Below are positions 56,220 through 64,000 of a DNA stretch of 64,000 nucleotides, piece after piece. Made by a program: the position numbers and the translations under genes. The notes under the pieces are model-generated. The model ran no database searches and had not been told where the DNA came from. It was given only the letters and a program-made list of their open reading frames with translations. This stretch comes from Variovorax sp. N23 (GTDB lineage Bacteria; Pseudomonadota; Gammaproteobacteria; Burkholderiales; Burkholderiaceae_C), in assembly GCF_025486315.1 (NCBI RefSeq), contig NZ_JAOOPY010000003.1, forward strand, positions 310,001 to 374,000, in the 5' to 3' direction. Numbering within the stretch: the stretch's first letter is position 1; each line of letters begins with the position of its first letter.

Positions 56220-57050
56220 ATGTCGTCCGCCACCGTGCCCCCGATTCGCCCTGTTGCCTCGATGCCGCTGATCTTCCCGGCGAGCGCGCTGCTGCACGTC
56301 GGCGCGCTGGCGGCCGCCGTGTGGGTGCCCGGCGCGCTGCCCTGGGCGATCGGCGCGGTGGTGCTCAACCATGCGCTCATCACCGGCGCCGGGCTCACGC
56401 CGCGCAGCCGGCTGCTGGGGCCGAACGTCACGCGGCTGCCCGCGGCGGCCGTGGCGCGGCGCGAAGTCGCACTCACCATCGACGACGGGCCCGACCCGGT
56501 CGTCACGCCCCAGGTGCTCGACGTGCTCGAGGCCTACGGCCAGCGCGCCACCTTCTTCTGCATCGCCGACCGGGTCGCGGCGCATCCCGGGCTGGCCCGC
56601 GAGATCGTCGCGCGCGGCCACAGCATCCAGAACCACACGGCGCGCCATCGGCACGACTTCTCCTTCCTCGGACCGCGCGGCTACGCCGCCGAAATCTCGC
56701 GTGCGCAGGCGCTGCTCGCGCAGGCGACCGGCGAACGCCCGAGCTGCTTTCGCGCACCGGCCGGCCTGCGCAATCCCTTTCTCGCGCCGGTGCTGCAGCG
56801 CCTGGGCCTGTCGCTGGTGAGCTGGACGCGGCGCGGTTTCGACACGCGCGAACGCGACCCGGCCAAGGTGCTGGGGCGCCTGGTGCGCGGGCTGGCGGCC
56901 GGCGACATCCTGCTGCTGCACGACGGCAACGCCGCCCGCACCGCGGATGGCCGGCCGGTCGTGCTGGAGGTGCTGCCGCCGTTGCTGGCGCGTCTGAAGG
57001 CCGACCGGCTGCGCGCCGTGACCCTGCCCGAAGCGCTGAAGGACGGATGA
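56220..57050 (+). CDS. Membrane-anchored NodB-type polysaccharide deacetylase
   Basis: 276 residues. Two N-terminal hydrophobic segments (PLIFPASALLHVGALAAAVWV; WAIGAVVLNHALITGA) precede a NodB domain with TIDDGPDPVVTPQVLD (Asp88, Asp89), the zinc ligands His139 and His143 in QNHTARH, FRAPAGLRNP and LLLHDGN. Such enzymes remove N- or O-acetyl groups from sugars. It sits in the pigment operon and overlaps the methyltransferase by ATGA, so it may trim a sugar part of the polyene lipid. That role is an inference. Confidence 0.85.
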   Translation: MSSATVPPIRPVASMPLIFPASALLHVGALAAAVWVPGALPWAIGAVVLNHALITGAGLTPRSRLLGPNVTRLPAAAVARREVALTIDDGPDPVVTPQVLDVLEAYGQRATFFCIADRVAAHPGLAREIVARGHSIQNHTARHRHDFSFLGPRGYAAEISRAQALLAQATGERPSCFRAPAGLRNPFLAPVLQRLGLSLVSWTRRGFDTRERDPAKVLGRLVRGLAAGDILLLHDGNAARTADGRPVVLEVLPPLLARLKADRLRAVTLPEALKDG

Positions 57051-57796
57051 GCCGCATGTTGTCGACCGACGCGGCCTGGCGCCGCCTGCACGAAGAGGCG
57101 ACGGCGCCGTACCGCCAGTCCGGCCGCTTCGGCTGGCACTTCGCCCGCGGCAAGCTGGGGCGCGACCCGGCCTTCCGCGGCATGCTGGAGCGCCGGCTCG
57201 TCGCCGCGCATCACGCCCGCGTGCTCGACATCGGCAGCGGCCAGAGCCTCACGGCCAGCCTGCTGTCGGTCGCCGCGTCGATGCAGGCGCAGGGCCACTG
57301 GCCGGCCGGCTGGCCTGCGACGCCCGCACGCATCGACTACACCGGCATCGAGCTGATGCCCAAGGACGTCGCCCGCGCGCAGGCCGCCATCGGCCACCTC
57401 GAGCCCGCGCCGCGCATCCTGTGCGCCGACATGTGCAGCGCGCCACTGCCGGCCTGCGACCTGGTCGTGATCCTCGACGTGCTGCACTACGTCGACCTGG
57501 ACGCGCAGGAAGGCGTGCTGCGACGCGTGCGCGAGGCGCTCGCACCCGGCGGACGGCTGCTGCTGCGCGTCGGCGATGCAGCCAGCACGCGCGGCTTCGT
57601 CATCAGCCAATGGGTCGACCGCACCGTGACGCGCATCCGCGGCCACCGCGTGTCGCCGACCTGGGGCCGCACGCTGGCCGAATGGACGGCGCTGCTGCAG
57701 CGCCTGGGCTTTGCGGTGCACAGCATTCCCATGAGCCAGGGCACGCCCTTTGCCAACGTGCTGCTGGTCGCCGACCTCGAACCTGCCCATCCATGA
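57047..57796 (+). CDS. Class I SAM-dependent methyltransferase of the pigment cluster
   Basis: 249 residues. The SAM-binding motif I is VLDIGSGQSLTASLL; LVVILDVLHYVDLDAQEGVLRRVREALAPGGRLLLRVGD is the post-I block common to class I enzymes. Aryl polyenes often carry methyl groups on the ring or its hydroxyl, so a role in aryl O- or C-methylation is likely but not proven. It overlaps the deacetylase upstream and the dehydratase downstream by four bases each. Confidence 0.85.
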   Translation: MSRMLSTDAAWRRLHEEATAPYRQSGRFGWHFARGKLGRDPAFRGMLERRLVAAHHARVLDIGSGQSLTASLLSVAASMQAQGHWPAGWPATPARIDYTGIELMPKDVARAQAAIGHLEPAPRILCADMCSAPLPACDLVVILDVLHYVDLDAQEGVLRRVREALAPGGRLLLRVGDAASTRGFVISQWVDRTVTRIRGHRVSPTWGRTLAEWTALLQRLGFAVHSIPMSQGTPFANVLLVADLEPAHP

Positions 57797-58266
57797 CACC
57801 TCAGACCCTCGACCGTGCCGGCATCGCCCGCCGCATCCCCCACAGCGGCAGCATGTGCCTGCTCGACCGGCTGGAGGCGTGGGACGCCGAAGCGATCCAC
57901 TGCAGCACCGCCAGCCATGCGCTGCCCGACAACCCGCTGCGCACCGCGAGCGGGCTGATGGCGCCCAACCTCGTCGAATACGCCGCGCAGGCGATGGCGC
58001 TGCACGGCGGCCTGCTCGCGCCGCCGGACGCCGAGCCCTCGGCCGGCTTCCTGGCCAGCGCGCGCAACGTGCGCTTCGCGGTCGACCGCTTCGACGATGT
58101 GCCGGGCGCGCTGCAGGTGCACGCGAGGCGCCTCTCGGGCGACACCAGCCAGGTGCTCTACGAATTCGCCGTGAAGGACGACGGCGGCCGCGCGCTGGCC
58201 GAAGGCCGCGCGGTCGTCGTGCTCAACACCCCGCTGCCTCCCGCCACCCCCACCTCGACGAAATGA
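57793..58266 (+). CDS. 3-hydroxyacyl-ACP dehydratase (ApeP-like) of the pigment cluster
   Basis: 157 residues with the hotdog pattern [23 protein letters not shown] and [27 protein letters not shown], like the second dehydratase of aryl polyene clusters. It removes water from the 3-hydroxyacyl intermediate. It adds to the dehydratase domain fused to the AMP-ligase. The proline-rich C-terminus ([13 protein letters not shown]) is disordered. It overlaps fabG-like downstream (ATGA). Confidence 0.85.
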   Translation: MTPQTLDRAGIARRIPHSGSMCLLDRLEAWDAEAIHCSTASHALPDNPLRTASGLMAPNLVEYAAQAMALHGGLLAPPDAEPSAGFLASARNVRFAVDRFDDVPGALQVHARRLSGDTSQVLYEFAVKDDGGRALAEGRAVVVLNTPLPPATPTSTK

Positions 58267-59003
58267 ACGCCATGTCCCTGTCCGGAAAACGCGCCCTCAT
58301 CACCGGCGCCAGCGGCGCCCTCGGCGCGGCCATCGCGCAGCGTCTGGCGCGCGACGGTGCCACCGTGCTGCTGCATGCCAGCTCGCGCCCGCAGGCGGTC
58401 GAGGAACTCGCCGCCACCATCACCGCGGCCGGTGGCACCGCCGAATGCCACGTCTTCGACCTGCGCAGCGACGAGGCCACCGCCGCCGGCTGCGCGGCGA
58501 TCCTCACCGGCGGGCCGGTGCAGATCCTGGTGAACAACGCCGGCGTGCACGACGACGCGGTGCTGCCGGGCATGCGGCCCGAGCAGTGGCACAGGGTGAT
58601 CGACGTGTCGCTCAACGGCTTCTTCCGCGTCACGCAGCCGCTGCTGCTGCCGATGCTGCGCACCCGCTGGGGCCGCATCCTGAACATCTCGTCGGTGGCC
58701 TCGCTCACCGGCAACCGCGGGCAGGTGAACTACGCCGCGGCCAAGGGCGCGCTCAACAGCGCGACCAAGGCGCTGTCGCTCGAAGTGGCGGCGCGCGGCG
58801 TGACCGTGAACGCCATCGCGCCGGGCATCATCGCGTCGCCGATGGCCGATGCGGTGTTCGACCCGGCGATCATCCAGCAGATGGTGCCGGTCAAGCGTGC
58901 CGGCACGCCCGACGAAGTGGCCGCGCTGGCCGGCTTCCTGGCGAGCGCCGACGCGGCCTACATCACGGGGCAGGTGATCTCGATCAACGGCGGGATGGTG
59001 TAG
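58263..59003 (+). CDS. 3-ketoacyl-ACP reductase (FabG-like) of the pigment cluster
   Basis: 246 residues of the short-chain dehydrogenase family. The cofactor loop is [17 protein letters not shown] is present, and the catalytic residues are Ser144, Tyr157 and Lys161 (YAAAK). It reduces the beta-keto group after each elongation. The start at MNAMSL gives an ATGA overlap with the dehydratase. Its TAG stop shares a base with the GTG start of the ChrA-like gene. Confidence 0.9.
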   Translation: MNAMSLSGKRALITGASGALGAAIAQRLARDGATVLLHASSRPQAVEELAATITAAGGTAECHVFDLRSDEATAAGCAAILTGGPVQILVNNAGVHDDAVLPGMRPEQWHRVIDVSLNGFFRVTQPLLLPMLRTRWGRILNISSVASLTGNRGQVNYAAAKGALNSATKALSLEVAARGVTVNAIAPGIIASPMADAVFDPAIIQQMVPVKRAGTPDEVAALAGFLASADAAYITGQVISINGGMV

Positions 59004-60373
59004 TGGCCGGCGCGCCACTCGGTGACCCGGCGCCTGGCGTGGCCCCGGTCGCCGTGGGCTTCTGGGAGGCCTTCCGCTTCTGGCTCAAGCTGGGCTTCGT
59101 GAGCTTCGGCGGGCCGGCCGGGCAGATCGCGATCATGCACACCGAGCTGGTCGAGCGCCGGCGCTGGATCAGCGAGAAGCGCTTTCTGCACGCGCTCAAC
59201 TACTGCATGCTGCTGCCGGGCCCCGAAGCGCAGCAGCTGGCGACCTACATCGGCTGGCTGCTGCACCGGACCCGGGGCGGCATCGTCGCGGGCACGTTGT
59301 TCGTGCTGCCTTCGCTGTTCATCCTGATCGGCCTGTCGTGGATCTACCTGCGCTTCGGGCATGTGCCGGTGGTGGCGGGCATCTTCTATGGCATCAAGCC
59401 GGCCGTCACGGCCATCGTGCTGCACGCGGCGCACCGCATCGGCACGCGGGCGCTGCGCAACCGCTGGATGTGGGCCATCGCGGCGGCGTCCTTCATCGCG
59501 ATCTTCGCCTTCGACACGCCGTTCCCCGCCATCGTGGTGGCCGCGGCGCTGGTCGGGCACGTCGGCGCGCGGCGTGCGCCGGCCGTGTTCGCGCTCGGCG
59601 GTGCGCCGGGCCACGCGGCATCGCACCACGGGCCGGCGCTGATCGACGACGACACGCCGACGCCGCCGCATGCGCGCTTCTCGCGCGGGCGGTTGACGAA
59701 GGTGCTCGGCGTCGGGCTGGGGCTGTGGGCGCTGGCCATGGCGACGTTGATCGCGACGCAAGGTCTGCAGGGCACGCTGACGCAGATGGGGTGGTTCTTC
59801 ACCAAGGCGGCGCTGCTGACCTTTGGCGGCGCCTACGCGGTGCTGCCCTACGTCTACCAGGGCGCCGTCGAGCAGCATCACTGGCTGTCCGGCGCCCAGA
59901 TGATCGATGGGCTGGCGCTGGGCGAAACCACGCCGGGGCCGCTCATCATGGTGGTGGCCTACGTCGGCTTCGTCGGCGGCTGGCTCGAGCAGGTGCTCGG
60001 CCCCGACGCGGTGTTCGCCGGCGCCGCGCTGGCGGCCTCGGTCGTCACCTTCTTCACCTTCCTGCCGTCCTTCGTCTTCATCCTCGCCGGCGGGCCGGCG
60101 ATCGAGGCGACACACGGCAGGCTGGGCTTCACCGCACCGCTGTCGGCCGTCACCGCGGCCGTGGTGGGAGTCATCCTCAACCTAGCGCTGTTCTTCGCGT
60201 ACCACGTGCTGTGGCCGCAGGGCTTCGGCGGGCGCTTCGACGCGGCATCGGCCGTGATCGCGCTCGCCGCCGCCGTGGCGCTGTTCCGCTTCAAGGTCGG
60301 CGTGCTGCCATTGCTCGGCGCGTGTGCCGCCGCCGGGCTGGCTTGGACCTGGGTGCTGCCGGCCCTGCGCTAG
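59003..60373 (+). CDS. ChrA-type chromate/anion transporter embedded in the pigment operon
   Basis: 456 residues from a GTG whose G is the last base of the fabG stop (TAGTG). It has two homologous CHR halves: N-terminal [23 protein letters not shown] with [21 protein letters not shown], and C-terminal [20 protein letters not shown] with [19 protein letters not shown]. Length and motifs fit the long ChrA type, which exports chromate or related anions. The tight junction with fabG means it is probably co-translated with the pigment genes; its role there is unknown. Confidence 0.9.
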   Translation: MAGAPLGDPAPGVAPVAVGFWEAFRFWLKLGFVSFGGPAGQIAIMHTELVERRRWISEKRFLHALNYCMLLPGPEAQQLATYIGWLLHRTRGGIVAGTLFVLPSLFILIGLSWIYLRFGHVPVVAGIFYGIKPAVTAIVLHAAHRIGTRALRNRWMWAIAAASFIAIFAFDTPFPAIVVAAALVGHVGARRAPAVFALGGAPGHAASHHGPALIDDDTPTPPHARFSRGRLTKVLGVGLGLWALAMATLIATQGLQGTLTQMGWFFTKAALLTFGGAYAVLPYVYQGAVEQHHWLSGAQMIDGLALGETTPGPLIMVVAYVGFVGGWLEQVLGPDAVFAGAALAASVVTFFTFLPSFVFILAGGPAIEATHGRLGFTAPLSAVTAAVVGVILNLALFFAYHVLWPQGFGGRFDAASAVIALAAAVALFRFKVGVLPLLGACAAAGLAWTWVLPALR

Positions 60374-60498
60374 GGCTGTTCACTGAAACGCCCTCCCTCG
60401 GACGTTTCGCGACCGCCCGGCGCGTTTCGTCGCATTGCGCTGGCGATGGCGCGCACGACACGCGATCGTCGGGGCTCCACTTTTGACGGAGTCCCGAC

Positions 60499-60921
60499 AT
60501 GCATCCCTTCCGAACCCTGTCCGCCTTCGCCGCGGTCCTTGCCATTCCCCTGGCCGCGAGCGCGGCCGATCTCCGTGTCGCCGTGAGCGACGGGCCGGCG
60601 GTTCCGGCGACGCTCTATGTGGCGCTGTTCGACTCGGCCGACGCGCTGACGGCGGACAAGGCGCTGGCCGCGCAGACCCTGCCGATGCGCGACGGCAAGG
60701 CGCAGCTGGTGTTCGTCGGCTTGCCACCCGGACGCTATGTGCTCAAGTCCTTCGCCGACGAGAACGGCAACGGCAAGCTCGACGCGAACCTGGTCGGCGT
60801 GCCGATCGAACGCTACGGCTTCTCGAACGATGCCCGGGGCCGTATGGGCCCGCCCACCTTCGACGCGGCTGCGGTGCCACTCGAGGCCGCCGACAGCAGC
60901 ATCGCCCTTCGTCTCCACTGA
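60499..60921 (+). CDS. Exported DUF2141-family protein
   Basis: 140 residues. A Sec signal (MHPFRTLSAFAAVLAIPLAASA) is followed by a small beta-sandwich pattern: VPATLYVALFDSADAL, LVFVGLPPGRYVLKSFADENGNGKLDAN and GPPTFDAAAVPLEAADSSIALRL. The EDxNxNGxLDxN-type loop (DENGNGKLD) looks like a metal-binding site. DUF2141 has no agreed function. It has a GGAG site and lies 13 nt before the carotenoid-oxygenase-like gene, so the two are very probably partners. Confidence 0.82.
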   Translation: MHPFRTLSAFAAVLAIPLAASAADLRVAVSDGPAVPATLYVALFDSADALTADKALAAQTLPMRDGKAQLVFVGLPPGRYVLKSFADENGNGKLDANLVGVPIERYGFSNDARGRMGPPTFDAAAVPLEAADSSIALRLH

Positions 60922-60934
60922 GGAGACGCGCACC

Positions 60935-62443
60935 ATGGACCGCCGTGAACTTCTTCGCCGGCTGGCAGCGGCCGGCAGCGCGCCTTTCTTTTTGCCACTG
61001 GCCGCCCGGGCTGATGCCTCCGACGCCCCCGACAGCTGGCAGGCCGACTTCGAGGCGTCGACCGCGCCCTGGAAGTCGGGCTTCGCGACCGTGGCCGGCG
61101 ATCTGCCGCTGACGCCCGCCACGGTGCGTGGCCGCTTTCCCGACGCGGTTGCCGGCACGCTCTACCGCGTCGGCCCCGCCGGCCACGACATCGGCGGCCA
61201 GCGCTATCACCACTGGTTCGATGGCGACGGCATGGCGCACCGCTTCGTGATCGAGGGCCGCGAGGTTCGTCACCAGGGCCGCTATGTCGCGACCGCCAAG
61301 CGCACGCGCGAAACGCGCGCCGGCCACCGCCTGATCGAGGGCTTCGGCACGGCGTTCGCGGGCAGCGAGCCGCTGAGTTCGCCCGACGACATGAACGTCG
61401 CCAACATCAGCATGCTGCCGATCGGTGGCGATCTGCTCGCGCTGTGGGAGGGCGGGTCGGCCACACGGCTGGACCCACGGACGCTGGCGACGCGGGGGCT
61501 GAAGACCTGGCGGGCCGATCTGGCCGGCGTACCGTTCTCCGCCCACCCGAAGGTCGACCCCGACGGAACGGTCTGGAACTTCGGCGTCAGTGCGAGCAAC
61601 GGTTTGCTGGTGCTCTACGAGATCGCGCCCGATGGCGCGCTGCGCCGCGCCGACGCGCGGTCCGTGAGCGACCTGCCGATGATTCACGACTTCGCGGTGA
61701 CCGACCGGCACCTCGTGTTCCTGATGCCGCCTCTGGTGTACGACGCCGCGCGCAAACAGGCGGGCGCGAGCTTTCTCGATGCCCACGTGTGGCGGCCCGA
61801 GCTCGGCATGCGGGCGCTGGTGATCGACAAGAAGGACTGGACGCGCCAGCAGATGCTCGCGCTGCCGGCCGGTTTCCTGTTCCATCTCGGCAACGCCTGG
61901 GAGGAGCAGACCGCCAGCGGGGCGGTGATCCATGTCGACTACGTCCGTGCGCCCGATGCATCGAGCCTCTTCACCGGCACCCGCGACTTCATGCGGGGGC
62001 GGTACGTGCGCGGCGCGCACGCCAAGCTGACGGTGGCCCGCCTGGACCTCGGAACGGGCCGGGCGACGCAGATCGAATGGCCCACGCAGGCCGAATTCCC
62101 GCGCATCGATCCGCGCCGGGTCGGCCTGCGGCACCGCCAGGTGATCCATGCCGCCGAGCCGATCGACGGCCGGCCGCTGTGGAGCGCGGTCGCACGCACC
62201 GACGTCGAATCGGGCGCGTCGCAACACTTCCGCTACGGGCCGCAGGCGCTGGTCGAGGAGCATGTGTTCGTGCCGGATGGCGAGCGACCGGGCTGGGTGC
62301 TCGGGACCGCCCTCGACTATGCGCAGGGCAGGACGGTGCTGTCGTGCTTCGCCGCTGACGCGCTGGCCGACGGTCCGGTGGCGCAGGCGACCTTGCCGTA
62401 CGCACTTCCGCTGGGACTGCACGGGACGTTCGTGGCGGCTTAG
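60935..62443 (+). CDS. Tat-exported carotenoid cleavage oxygenase family protein (RPE65/CCD)
   Basis: 502 residues. The N-terminus MDRRELLRRLAAAGSAPFFLPLAARADA is a Tat-type signal peptide, so the enzyme is exported folded. The four iron-ligand histidines of the family can be placed: His204 (FSAHPKVDP), His251 (MIHDFAVTD), His317 (LFHLGNAWEE) and His496 (GLHGTFVA); GTLYRVGPAGHD and LLALWEGGSATRLDP are further family marks. Members cleave conjugated double bonds of carotenoids or stilbenes. Its setting in a polyene cluster suggests an aryl polyene or a related compound as substrate. A GAGGAG site precedes the ATG. Confidence 0.88.
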   Translation: MDRRELLRRLAAAGSAPFFLPLAARADASDAPDSWQADFEASTAPWKSGFATVAGDLPLTPATVRGRFPDAVAGTLYRVGPAGHDIGGQRYHHWFDGDGMAHRFVIEGREVRHQGRYVATAKRTRETRAGHRLIEGFGTAFAGSEPLSSPDDMNVANISMLPIGGDLLALWEGGSATRLDPRTLATRGLKTWRADLAGVPFSAHPKVDPDGTVWNFGVSASNGLLVLYEIAPDGALRRADARSVSDLPMIHDFAVTDRHLVFLMPPLVYDAARKQAGASFLDAHVWRPELGMRALVIDKKDWTRQQMLALPAGFLFHLGNAWEEQTASGAVIHVDYVRAPDASSLFTGTRDFMRGRYVRGAHAKLTVARLDLGTGRATQIEWPTQAEFPRIDPRRVGLRHRQVIHAAEPIDGRPLWSAVARTDVESGASQHFRYGPQALVEEHVFVPDGERPGWVLGTALDYAQGRTVLSCFAADALADGPVAQATLPYALPLGLHGTFVAA

Positions 62444-62461
62444 GGCCGGCCCTGGCCAGTC

Positions 62462-63667
62462 TCAGCGGGTGAACAGCAGGACCGAGTTCGTGCCGCCGAA
62501 GGCGAAGGAGCTGCTGATGGCGGCGCGCAGCTGCGAGGCCTGCACACCCGTGTCGCGCACCAGGTTCAGCGCGCACGCGGGGTCGCGCTCGCCGCAGTGC
62601 GCGTTCGGCGGCAGCTGCTGCTCGCGCAGCGCCATCACCGTGATCACGGCCTCCAGCGCACCGGCGCCACCCAGCAGGTGGCCGTGCAGCGCCTTGGTCG
62701 AACTCACGCGCAGGTCGTCGAGCGCATCGCCCCAGACGGCGGCCAGTGCGTCGCGTTCGACCGCGTCGCCGATGCGCGTGGCCGTGCCGTGCGCATTGCA
62801 GTAGCCGACGTCGCGCGGCGACAGGCCGGCCTGTCGCAGGGCGGCGCGCAAGGCGCGGGCCTGGCCCTCGGCGTCGGGCTTGGTCAGGTGGGTGGCGTCG
62901 CAGCTGCTGCCCCAGCCGGCCAGCGTGGCATGCGGCGTGGCCCCGCGGCGGCGGGCATGCGCTTCGGATTCCAGGATCAGGAAGGCGGCGCCTTCGCCCA
63001 GCGCGAAGCCGCTGCGGTCGGCGGCGAAGGGGCGCACCGCGGTGGCCGCCTCGCCGGGCTGGAAGTGGGCCAGCGTCTGCATGGCCTGCCAGGCCAGCAC
63101 CACGCCCGGGACGATCAGCGATTCGCTCCCGCCGGCGATGGCCACGTCGACCTCGCCGTGCCGCACCGCCTTGGCCGCCTCGGCGATGGCCAGCGATGAG
63201 GAGGCACAGGCCACGGAGTAGGTCAGCACCGGGCCCCGCGCGCGCTGGCGCATCGCCACGTGCGAGGCCGGCGCGTTCGGCATGAAGGCCGGGATGGTGA
63301 GTGGCGGCACGCGGCCGTTGCTGCTGCGGTAGGCGGCCTCCAGCGCGGCGGCGCCGCCCATGCCACAGCCGGCGTAGACACCGAGGCGTTCCGGCGCGAC
63401 CGCGTCGGTGGCCAGCGCGGCGTCGCGCCAGGCCAGGTCGGCCGCGGCGACGGCCAGCTGGCTGACCCGGTCGACGCCGGCGAGCTGCAGCTTGGTGAAC
63501 CAGCGGGCCGCGTCGAAGTCGACCGTGGCGGCTGCCGCGGGCTTAGGCAGTTCGGGAAAGACCGGCCGGATCGCGGATTCGCCCCGCATCAGCGCGGCGA
63601 AGAGGGCGTGCGGGTCGTCGCCGTGCGGTGCGACGACGCCCAGCCCCGTGACAACGACAGCGCTCAT
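62462..63667 (-). CDS. 3-ketoacyl-ACP synthase of the pigment cluster
   Basis: 401 residues of the FabF/KAS II type. The active-site residues are Cys154 (YSVACASSS), His293 (NAHGTAT), Lys325 and His330 (SSTKALHGHLLGGAG). It extends the polyene chain from malonyl-ACP. It is on the opposite arm, converging on the carotenoid-oxygenase gene with 18 nt between stops. It follows the ACP gene at 63683 after 15 nt. A second ketosynthase or chain-length factor, usual in such clusters, probably lies beyond the right edge. Confidence 0.92.
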   Translation of the reverse strand: MSAVVVTGLGVVAPHGDDPHALFAALMRGESAIRPVFPELPKPAAAATVDFDAARWFTKLQLAGVDRVSQLAVAAADLAWRDAALATDAVAPERLGVYAGCGMGGAAALEAAYRSSNGRVPPLTIPAFMPNAPASHVAMRQRARGPVLTYSVACASSSLAIAEAAKAVRHGEVDVAIAGGSESLIVPGVVLAWQAMQTLAHFQPGEAATAVRPFAADRSGFALGEGAAFLILESEAHARRRGATPHATLAGWGSSCDATHLTKPDAEGQARALRAALRQAGLSPRDVGYCNAHGTATRIGDAVERDALAAVWGDALDDLRVSSTKALHGHLLGGAGALEAVITVMALREQQLPPNAHCGERDPACALNLVRDTGVQASQLRAAISSSFAFGGTNSVLLFTR

Positions 63668-63682
63668 CGTGGAAAACGACCC

Positions 63683-63922
63683 TCAGGCGACCTTGGCGGC
63701 GCGCGTCTTGTCGACCAGCGCCGCGAGTTCGGCCAGCGTGTCGATGTTCGGGTTGTCGTCGGGGACTTCGATGCCGAACTTGTCCTCGATTTCGAAGATG
63801 AATTCGGCCAGGGCCAGCGAGTCGAGGCCCTTCTCGCGCATCGACGCATTCGGGTCGAGTTCGGACGACGGGATGCCGTATTTCTCCTGGATCAGATCCT
63901 GCAATTCCTTCAACGAACTCAT
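63683..63922 (-). CDS. Acyl carrier protein of the pigment cluster minus arm
   Basis: 79 residues: MSSLKELQDLIQEKYGIPSSELDPNASMREKGLDSLALAEFIFEIEDKFGIEVPDDNP, with phosphopantetheine Ser35 in the LDSLA motif. It is a normal-length ACP, unlike the longer one at 49474. Two distinct ACPs are typical of aryl polyene clusters, where one serves as main chain carrier. It lies 15 nt upstream of the ketosynthase. The upstream gene, if any, is only partly inside the window. Confidence 0.93.
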   Translation of the reverse strand: MSSLKELQDLIQEKYGIPSSELDPNASMREKGLDSLALAEFIFEIEDKFGIEVPDDNPNIDTLAELAALVDKTRAAKVA

Positions 63923-64000
63923 GGTGTGTTTTCCGCTCTGCGAGTCGTGGTCGATGATAGCTGCAGCGTTTCGGGCCTCCAGCGCATCGAGGGCAGCGCG
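63919..64000 (-). CDS. Possible C-terminal end of a further gene (partial)
   Basis: One reverse frame stays open from the edge for 26 codons and ends at a TGA that overlaps the ACP start (ATGA), the overlap style of this operon. The residues (ending RRAENTP) show no motif. A TATCAT at 63954-63959 could instead be a -10 promoter element for the ACP gene, so the call is uncertain. Confidence 0.25.
   Translation of the reverse strand, partial: ALPSMRWRPETLQLSSTTTRRAENTP

Noticed and set aside
59003..62443. The ChrA-DUF2141-CCD block as a transposed insertion
   Set aside because: No transposase or terminal repeats flank it, and chrA shares a base with the fabG stop, which argues for long-standing integration in the operon.

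Overview
The window looks like chromosomal DNA of a high-GC betaproteobacterium, most likely Comamonadaceae and Variovorax/Acidovorax-like. The reasons are the several tripartite tricarboxylate transporter (TctABC/Bug) genes, the TctDE-type two-component systems, the lpxH-ppiB-ppiA and cysS-alkA-accA-tilS-lysC runs, and the many ATGA/GTGA gene overlaps. This placement rests on gene content and style only; no database search was run. I see no phage, transposase, integrase, CRISPR array or rRNA.

Layout. 1-7692: housekeeping genes (lpxH fragment, two cyclophilins and a TPR protein on the minus strand; cysS, an AlkA-type glycosylase, accA, tilS, lysC and tRNA-Ser(GCT) with a strong terminator on the plus strand). 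7773-12268: small hypothetical genes, a lipoprotein HtrA-like protease, a universal stress protein and hslR. 12271-17629: a complete tripartite tricarboxylate system, tctDE divergent from tctCBA. 17636-23895: a minus-strand operon joining a mercaptopyruvate-type sulfurtransferase, a PLP C-S lyase, a GntR regulator, a BisC-type S-oxide reductase and a Bug solute-binding protein; I read it as an organosulfur pathway. 24144-26147: a lipoprotein PAP2 phosphatase carrying autotransporter-type beta repeats. 26105-30164: an orphan tctBA pair below a second TctDE-like two-component system. 30175-37337: a TetR-controlled RND efflux operon with an extra unknown protein. 37464-39600: vapBC overlapping the gene of a sigma-54 activator. 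39658-46203: a SYLF lipoprotein, then a liv-type ABC operon plus an alpha/beta hydrolase behind a good -24/-12 promoter. 46326-49371: an orphan histidine kinase and a YjgR/HerA-like ATPase. 49474 to the right edge: an aryl-polyene/xanthomonadin-type pigment cluster in two converging arms.

How the genes work together. The pigment cluster supplies two acyl carrier proteins, an AMP-ligase fused to a dehydratase, a second dehydratase, a ketoreductase, a ketosynthase, an LpxL-like acyltransferase, a LolA-like carrier, an MMPL exporter, a methyltransferase and a NodB deacetylase. Its plus arm continues into a ChrA-type transporter, a DUF2141 protein and a Tat-exported carotenoid-oxygenase-family protein. 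A polyene-cleaving type of enzyme inside a polyene pathway is the most interesting feature of the window.

Two regulatory links come directly from the DNA. A 20-bp box (18/20 identical) followed 9-10 nt later by a -10 element lies in front of both tctDE and the distant tctBA pair. A sigma-54 promoter with an upstream palindrome lies before the liv operon, beside the gene of a sigma-54 activator.
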